Positions 55,878 through 64,000 of a stretch of 64,000 nucleotides of DNA are shown here, one piece after another. Within the stretch, counting starts at the first letter, position 1, and each line of letters opens with the position of its first letter. The stretch is from NCBI GenBank assembly GCA_016584495.1, contig WAID01000015.1, positions 1,488,501-1,552,500 on the forward strand, read 5' to 3'. The DNA is from Celoporthe dispersa (lineage: Eukaryota; Ascomycota; Sordariomycetes; Diaporthales; Cryphonectriaceae). Position numbers and translations under genes: made by a program. A model generated the notes under the pieces. The model was not told the origin of the DNA, searched no databases, and was given only the letters and a program-made list of their open reading frames with translations.

Positions 55878-58800
55878 GAACCCCTCCCCCAAAAAAGAAA
55901 ATTCCCACTTCTCCAAAAGTTAGGACACCACTGTTTGAAAAATACCGTGGATGGTGGCCATCATCCGCCAAAGATAACACTTGCTGCTGTTTTGTCACCC
56001 GCGAGTTTGAGATCCAATTGGTGTAGCCGACTGATCTTCGAGACAAGGAACGAGTCAATGCCCGCCAGCCCAACCCAGCCCTGGAAGATCCGTCGCCGAC
56101 GAACAACAATATTGCACGAATAAGAACCACAGCTTTCACCGCACTGAGCTTGTACATAGTACGCCTTTGGTTTCTGGAGCCCGAGTCGATGGGGTCGAGA
56201 CTCCGCCGATCTGCGTTCCCTCTCTTTTCTGTTCCCCCCCCTTTTTTTTCTTGCTTGAGGGGGGCGTATTGGGGTGGGACAAGACGGTTGGGCAAGTGAC
56301 TTCTCCTGAAATGTGCTGTGGTGTTGTCTACATGGGTTGGTTGACCGACAGCTGACCACAGAGTGCACGAGCTTCCCGGATGTGTTTGGGCCGGGGAGGC
56401 ACAACCTTCAAGGCTGCGGTCGTTTTGTTTTTTCCCCTCCCCAGTTTCTTTTTTTTTTTTATTAACCGAACGACTGTTGATCGTCAGAACTGGCTGCCCA
56501 TCTTGGCCTCTCGCCCTTGAGAAAAGCCACGTCTGTGCTGAGATTGAGGCTCAGTGGGCCAACTGCCAACCTCGCGAAGATGCATGTAGATGGGGTCATC
56601 CCAAATGTGGGGCATGCAGCGCCGCCCATGCATGAGGAAGGAGAAAAGGAGAAAAAAAGAGAAAAGAATGAAGAAAAAAGGGAAGTCACTACGACGCAGG
56701 ACAGATGCCAGTACTTCTTCTGGCTAGTGAAACGAACCTCCGTTCCTGAGCCGCACTAAACCAGTTAGAGGAGTCAACTCTAAAGCAAGCCTCAGCTCCA
56801 CACCGCCGCTGCCCCCCCTTCTCCTTCTCGCCCGGAGCCGGCCGGTGGGGTTTAAGGAAAAGGAGAAGCTGGACTTTTGTTGGAGCATGGTTGTAGCGGT
56901 CGCTGGCCTGCCTACCTGCCCGTCTGTCCGTCCATCTCAAGGTAAGGGAAAACCTCTATCGCGGGCGAGGCGTTGTCTCTGCCACACACGCGCACGCACG
57001 TCTTCTCCCCACCTTTTCCCCTCTCGATGAGACCTCAGACAGACAGATAAGCCGGCTGTCGGCTGTCGGAATCGCCTGCACACGATGGAGCCAACAGCAG
57101 GTCGACGAGGACACAGGGCGAAGCGAACCACATCCCCTCCCCGACGACCAGGGAATGCAGGTGTAGCCGAGGCGTCTGAACACTGTGGTGGCTTTTCTCT
57201 TCGTGATACACCATGTCTAGGACCTCCTCCAGGCCTTCCTGCCACCTCTGGCACCATCGTACGAGGGCTTGGTGTGTATCCATTTCTCGGGTAACAATGG
57301 GCGTCGCTCCTCTGTGGTGAATGTACTGTACATAGCAGATCATCAGATCTCTGCAGGACATGGGCGGCGCATCCACTTTTTCTCTCTCTCCAGCGCCAGA
57401 GCAGCAGCAGAGTTTGGTACCGAGCAAATCTTAGCAGCCGCACGGTTCTTGTTGCCTTGTCATTCGTTTGTAGCAGAGACAGCCGTCGAAGCATGAGATG
57501 AGAAAGAGGCGGAAGGATGTATTATCGACGATTCCGACAATACTACATAACAATCCCTCGACTTGGGGTGGGTGGGAAAAAAGGGGAGAGGAGAGAGGGA
57601 GACGCGAGAGGGAGACGCAATCGGGACGTGCCGTATTGCTGTTGGCTCGCCGTGATTATCTTGTGCTATATTTTCCACGCTGTCAGGATTGTCGCTATTG
57701 CCCGCATATAATCCTCCCGGGCTGATGAGTCGAATTTTCACTGTGGGTGCTGTGAGACAAACAGAAAGAAGCTCTCAAACGACACACGCAGCCCGTCTCG
57801 GGAGGATTCGTCACGACAAAAGATCCTTCGGGGATGCACAGTCAAGCAGCATGCTTGTCGGGCCAGCTGGCGATGTCATGCATGCTCGACGGTTTGCGGG
57901 TCCGCCCTTTCAGGATGTGGGGGATCAGTGGAATCCGTGATACTGGCGTGAGGATCGCCGAAAACAAGAGCAACTTCAGACACGCCGCGAGTCCTTTAAT
58001 CTGGTCGGCACAAATCCCCGGGGGGTAGATCTATCTTACAGCAGGCCTTGGGTGGAGAGAGGGAGAGACATCGAGGCGGGTCCAGCGGCCGAAGTCTAGA
58101 CTTGAGAGGCCCCCTCCCCCCCCCATTCCCCTAGGGGCACACTGTCTGTATGACGGTGCAAAACAAGAATTCGCGTCAATCACCAGATATCGGGGACATC
58201 AACAGACTTGTGGCAGCCTCTCACAGAGGGGGAGGGAATCTGAATCCTGGCCGTGCATGGGAATAAGCAAGCACGTGTAACGGCGGCAGTACCACGCCGT
58301 CTCAAGCCACCGTCGCCGGTCATATTGTCAAATCCAACCAAGCCACGGTGGGGCCGGGATGTATGTGACGAAGTTCACGTCCAATCGGGCCGCATGTTCG
58401 CTCCAGCCTCTCCTGTGAGAGGATCCCCGTGCGCGCGCTCTGTCAGCATATGTGCGCCTCCCCAGAAACCTAAACGTACTACATAGTGCGCAGGACACCA
58501 GGCGGCAGCTTGCTTCTTTTGCGCCACCAGCCAAGGAGGTCAGACCCTCCTTATGTGGCCCGTTCTTATTAGGCGGCGTCCCACGCCAGAGACGCGCGTT
58601 GCCTGGCTGTCTGGCGGGACCCCCGCAGCTGGACGCAAAAGCTTTCTGCCAGCTGAGAACCGCTGCTTGCTGTGAGCCGGTGGCTGGTCGGACAAAGCTG
58701 TCGCCTCGGCCCCGAACCCCGCGATAGCACGGGCCGGATATGTGTGATGTCTTGTGGTAGGTTTCTCAGAGACGGACTCAAATTCAACTCCATGTCATGT

Positions 58801-61800
58801 GTGCAGGCGGTCAGCACGGCCAGGGAGGTCAGACTTGACCTTGTTCGCGAGATGGTCCAGATGAGCTCATGGCGACCAAGGTGCGGGAGAACCCGTTGGC
58901 TGTCTGAGGCGAACAGGAAATCGACAGGGCCAAGTCGTAGAGTATCAGTGGGGCCGGGATACTGGCGGCTCAGAGCATCTGAGCTGCTGCTCGCCCATCC
59001 CGGGTCGACTGATGAGAAGACTTCAGAGCTGCTTTGGACGCTATAGAAACTGCATGCAAGATGAGCCCCCCTGTCATCATTAGCGAAGTTGGGCCCTCAG
59101 ACCTTTGAGTGTTACTTCATTTCTCGTTTCAATGAAATTAGCGTTCTGAGATCACAGCGTCAAAAATTGCATTTCAGGTGCGTGCCTGAAATACGATGCT
59201 AACCCAGAGCCACATTTGTGATATAACGAATGGCGCGCGGCCTGTGATCTTTCGAGGTATCAGATACACGACAACCACCATAACAGCACGGCTGTCCAGT
59301 AGGTGCAGGTACATTCATGGCTCGATCCTGCAACATGCCTTGGGCCTGCGTGCCTTGCAAGCTGCGGCGAGAAGGCGGCATGACGTAGAACTGTCTTCTG
59401 GGTAGGGGGGGTTTCCCGTTTCTGACATTTTGGTCCTCGGTACTTCGTTGATTCATTGTACGGACAAGTATTCCGAGTCTATTATGCGGCTTCACCTCGG
59501 TCCGCACGTGCTCGTGGGCTGAGCTGGGGCTAGCGAGTCAAGACATCTCGACGCATCCATCAATCGCATCTAAAGAAGCCTCAGGTGAGATCTGCGCCAA
59601 GCTCACAGCGCGGGCGGGGAGGGAGACTGACGTACCATGTGGAAGATTAAGGACTTGGGATGCACCGGCAGCTGAGCTGCAGGCAGCGCGGTAATACCGT
59701 CGTGGGCTACATCCCTCAAGGTCCAATTTCGGGTAATCTATGCACCACGGAGATTTGTGCTTTGGCACGCTCACAGAGGGAGCCGCCAATTTTGTTGGCA
59801 GCTCAACACAGCTCAGGGCCTCAGAAGGACGGAAGGCGGCAAGGCCCGGGACTGGGGCCTACAAGATGCTACTTTGGCGCTGTCCGGCTCGTAAAGAGGT
59901 TTTTGAGGCGAAGAGCTTTGTTGCGCTCTGGATTCGTCGTAAGGCTGAAATGAATCCATCTCAACCAAACCCCGTAGGGTAGCGTTCGGCAGTGGCATTC
60001 GCGCGACTTGTTGATTAGGCCAATGACGACACGTTAGGCGTCCACGGGTGGGGAAAAAGGATCAACAAGATCGTGAAGATGAGCATTGGACCCGAGGACG
60101 ATTCACCCGTGGGATCCAGCAGCCAGCAGGGGGGAGGGGGGTTGAGATGTGGGGGCCAGGGCGCTCCTGAAATCAAGCACGCTGGCTAGTGAGCCCATCC
60201 GAACGTGCCGCGAATCAGTCGAGGTTCATGGTGAGTGTGGCTGGGAAAGGAGGCTGCGACGCGGTATGTCCTCTCGCAGGAAAAATTAGGTTGCATTGTC
60301 GACCTTTTGGAGAGATTCACATTTCGAAGTGCTGGTGGCAGGGTCTCCAAGGCCTGGTCAGGTTGCTGATCCGTAGTTCTAGAAGGATCATCCAGCAGGG
60401 TTCTGATCGGGCTCCTGTGGCCTCCTCCACTGTGTACTGTCTTTTTTCCTGTCCAGCTCCCGTGGCGGACTTGGGTACGCTGAGCTGAATGATCAACGCC
60501 GTCGAGCGATGACTGATGTAGATGAAGCATGGGCTGATGGCGAGGCTTGCCGGCCCCCCATTATTCCCTCTCGACAATGCATGATGGGGTCCAAGAGCAA
60601 CTTGTGTCTGTCGAGATGAAGAAACGAGCTGGTCTGTCCGGTTTACGGTGTCAAGGTTCTCTGAGATGTCCCGGTCGTGATGATCGCGGGGCAACAACAG
60701 TGCGCGGTCTTGCCAGCCACGTTTCGTCCCATCTTCTTTATCGATCTCGAAAGCTGCGTCGCCTCCAGCCGAGCTTTGTTCGTGCTGCCAGCCCGTGGAT
60801 CGTCCCAAAGATCCAAACCCAGATCTATGGTCGCTGCTCAGGGGATCTCAGGGGCTCCTTCTCGAGGGATATACACGCTATGCCACAGTACATCACCAGA
60901 CAGCACACAGCACGGCACAGCACACCGCGCGCCCGCCCAACAAAGCTGAACAGCAGTTGCTCAGGGGTGGTGGTGTTCATGGTCTCCATTTTTCGTCTCC
61001 CCAGCATCGACGCTCAAAGGAGTAGCGGGCCGCCACGGTACCGTGGAGGTCAGAGTGTGGGTTGAAGCACGCAACCCAGACCATGATGAAACGGCGAGGA
61101 TGGAGGAGCTAAACCTGTCGAGGCAGGCTTCCAGTGCAAGCGAAGAAAAAGGCGGGCCCTGACTGGGCGCTGCGGGCCACTGGCCAACTTGCACTCTCAC
61201 TACTGTCTGATCCATGATGACAGTGAACGGCAGCGACGACCAGCGCCTGAGTCGCTGCGCTAGAATCTGCCCTGGCCGTGGCTGCCGTGGGCGCCTGGAA
61301 CCTCTGGCCACGGCGTACATCCCTGCGGCCCGCAGCTAATGATGGCAGGATGAGTATGGTACATGGTAGCCAGCGGACCGCGCCACCCCACTTCCCTTCC
61401 CTCCTCTCCCAGATTACTATGGCACTATCATGGTTCAACGACATCACATCACATAAACTCACCATACTCTGGTCCTTGCAGGTCCAGGGTGTCAGACTGC
61501 CACCACACACACCACGCTCCACAGCGTCTGGTCAGGCTCTCATGCGAGGCTGTGTTCGCGTCTAACAGTGTATTCCTTCAGCGAGGCTACCCTGACCACA
61601 TGGCCGCATAGCTGCAGAGTCTCTTGTCGAACACAAACACCGAGTCTACGTCTACATGCATGGGGTGTCGGGTTGCGCGGCGACAGGGCCCATCTTTTTC
61701 GACCAGCTTTCGACCTGGCCTCCTGGAAGTCTCCGACGAGATGTCACCCCCTCCTCGCCTCGCCTGGGCCTGGCCTGGCATGATTTTTCGTTTACTGCTT

Positions 61801-63300
61801 CTCGAAATAGCTTGAGGAGGCTCATCGCCGAGCGGATGATTACCGGCCAGCTCGATTTCGTGTTCGCATGAAGGCCTGGGGAGAAAGAACCAGACGCAGT
61901 CCCCTTTGTCCGCCGTGGTCCAAAGCGGGCAGACTATCTATCCTCTGACCTGCCAAGCGCTTGTGTCTAGGTGTGGGATGGCGCTGTGGCACATCTTTTC
62001 TGCCACCCCTCCCCTGCGGCTAGCTAATTTATGCATCTCAGGACGGCTTTTTGATGATACATCACATCAGCTTGCGGACCTCTCGGAACGTCTCAACGGT
62101 TGCGCTGTCGCCCTACTATTTTGGATTCCAGCACCACCCACCACTTCTGCGCCATGCAGGAAGACGTCTCCCTCTTCCTTTCTTGTGCTACAGGGCTGTG
62201 CCTGCAGACGGCTCGAGGCGACTGTCAAGAATATGACCTGGTCAGAATATCGATCTGCTATGCGGCATGTCGTCTGCTTCTTCCAGCTCCCAGGCCCTGG
62301 CTATTGTTTACATGACCTCGGGTGCTTGTGCGAGGTCAGCCATGGAGCAAAGGTACTGGCATGGAATGCTTGCAACGCGGGTGGCGAGAGCGACGGAAAC
62401 AGCTCAAGACAAGTTCGCTGCCGAACAAACATGGACCGGCTGTGACAGGGTCATGCCTCTTCTGCAAGGTCATTGGAGACTCGAAGCCTCACTCCAGCTC
62501 TCGCTCAGCACCCTCAGATGTATTTTCCAGCAGTGGCAAGGCCGGGGTGGGAGCGAAGAAGGGGTGGGGGTTCAAGGCGTATACCCAGCCGGCATTCAGT
62601 GCATATCCGTCCTTGCATCACAACGATACCACGACATGTCAGCAGGGAACTGAGATCTGCCTCAGCCATGGTCGGCCTCAGAGGTCGTCTTCCTCACGCC
62701 CCCTGCACACCTGCTACCCTGTAGCCATGGATGCCGGGGTAAGGGCATCAACATGTCAACCCCTGGCCATCTCCAGCTCCCGCGGTTCCCACCCTTGCAA
62801 CCGACCCAGGGTGCCAGGGACTCTGGCACTCGTCCTGCTGACCCAGTCTTTTTTTCCACCCTGGTGGCTGCTCCAGCGAGGTTTCGCAACAGAATTCTTG
62901 GTGGACAATGCAGCGTACCCCACAAGATCCACCCTGTTTGTGTGTGCATAGTACACAGTACACCCTAGTGGACACAGCACTACTATGTATGCTTCTGACC
63001 CATCCTCATCTCCTTCCCGAGAGCCCACCCTGGCCAATATGTGGGCTGGAACGACACAGTATTACTCACACCCCTCCTCCCGGACTGTGAACTTCCTTCA
63101 TTGGTCTAAGCCATGGGGAGTCTCAAGGACGGTCATGCTTTCGTCCGTGCTGTCGAGCCCAGGAACCTATTGCTCTATGGATCACCGATGGATGTGCCCG
63201 AAAATGTGGCAGTCGAAACGGTTCACAGAGGTAGTCGGTCAGTCCTCTGACCTTTTCCCTTCCCCTTCCTCCAACCTCTCCTACCACTGACCGGCGTCTC

Positions 63301-64000
63301 GCCTACCCACACTCCCTCAGTCTCGCTCTGAAGGTAGATACTGTGTTTATGAGGTCTAGAGTATTCTCTCTCTACAGACTCAACTGCTGACTTGTTCTCG
63401 AGGAGGAAGTAACTACTGCTCTATCTCTCCCTCTCTGTCCCCCTCTCGCCCGAGCCCTAGGATCTACCCACCAGACCAGCCCAGCAAAGCTGATCTACAC
63501 ATCAGCAGACCCTTGTCTTGTCACTCTCTCAGCACGTCCGCTGCTGCTCGCAACGACCACCCTTCCAAAGGAGCCCGCGCAGAGTTCACTGTCTTGTTGG
63601 TTCCGGCTTGCCATCTTTGCGGGCATTAGCCATTCAGCCGAGAGATATTGGACCCAGGCGCCCTCTTGGCCCAGACTTGTCGACCTCTACCTAGCCCCAA
63701 AACCGGTACCGGCCCTGCTGGAGAGAGTGCACCTTTACAGCCGAGAAGAATACTACCACTCTACTTCCTCCATCCAATTTGAACTGCTGGCCTCCGCGAA
63801 GATTGCCGAACCAGGATAGGTTTTCTGGCCCAGGTACCTGGTACTTTCTCCACGACAGCCTGGGGCTTCTTTCCCATTGGTGTTGCTGCTATCCGTGCTG
63901 GCCTTATTTCTCTTCGGACCCTTCCCTGATCATTTTTCCGCGGGCAACTGGGTCTGGAAGTAACACACTCTCTTGGTCCCACTTGTCTTATACTAAAAGG
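63301..64000 (+). other. probable CT-rich 5' leader or promoter of a gene beyond the right edge
   Basis: From about 63,300 the plus strand becomes pyrimidine-rich with many CTCTC blocks, TCACTCTCTCAGCACG and similar, like long leaders of filamentous-fungal genes such as the one before UBP15. No coding exon is recognisable before the end. The direction is inferred from the CT bias. Confidence 0.4.

Larger units (their letters stand above)
51025..63300. other. 12-kb gene-poor region
   Basis: I find no gene here. ORFs are all short (up to about 209 codons), several begin without ATG, none shows motifs, splice-linked exons or family resemblance, and composition is not AT-rich as in RIP-mutated repeats. 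The region contains microsatellites and A/T or G homopolymers, listed separately. It could be a long upstream regulatory region, contain non-coding RNAs, or hold a lineage-specific gene I cannot see. Confidence 0.5.

Noticed and set aside
61906..62951. Two overlapping ORFs of 179 and 209 codons in the gene-poor region
   Set aside because: The longer starts at GTG, both lack domains and hydrophobic pattern, and they overlap in different frames, as expected of chance ORFs in GC-balanced DNA.

Overview
The window is nuclear DNA of a filamentous ascomycete. The genes carry short GT-AG introns (mostly 50-125 nt) with CTAAC/CTGAC-like branch sites, leaders are CT-rich, and the best remembered matches are Pezizomycotina, probably Sordariomycetes, versions of single-copy eukaryotic genes. 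I see no operons, viral genes, transposon, CRISPR array or biosynthetic cluster.

Layout from left to right. A dense housekeeping stretch fills 1-51,000: PWP2/UTP1 (-, cut by the left edge), septin CDC12 (+), mitochondrial PDK-type kinase (-), ubiquitin protease UBP15/USP7 (+), TIM22 (+), an unrecognised one-helix membrane protein (-), splicing factor PRP45/SNW1 (-), a p24 cargo receptor (-), a PhoD-like membrane phosphatase (+), a RhoGAP protein (-), AMPK gamma subunit SNF4 (-), vacuolar armadillo protein VAC8 (+), inner-membrane protease IMP1 (-), membrane-anchored thioredoxin (-), mitochondrial IF3 (+), eIF2B-delta GCD2 (+), a small complex I-like membrane protein (-), an SHG1-domain protein with a very large RS/RD tail (+), fork-protection factor TOF1/Timeless (-) and mitochondrial 3-hydroxyacyl-CoA dehydrogenase (+). 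From 51,025 to 64,000 there is almost 13 kb with no gene I can support; its last 700 bases look like the CT-rich leader of a gene outside the window.

The genes do not form one pathway. Several serve mitochondria (PDK-like kinase, TIM22, IMP1, mtIF3, complex I-like protein, HADH), and others serve RNA processing, translation, trafficking, cell shape and replication. Most neighbours are divergent pairs. The best regulatory signal is the 401-bp TOF1/HADH promoter: two ACGCGT boxes lie towards TOF1, and CCTCGG/CCGAGG boxes beside a CCAAT box lie towards HADH.

The most unusual property is a series of single-base reading-frame breaks inside conserved genes (PDK-like, TIM22, PRP45, p24, PhoD-like, mtIF3, SHG1, three in TOF1, possibly RhoGAP), mostly one extra base and often at a short homopolymer. 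UBP15, VAC8, SNF4, GCD2, CDC12 and HADH are intact. Sequence error is the likeliest cause, so gene models must be read with the breaks in mind. The SHG1 gene also has an in-frame TAG followed by 121 open codons.
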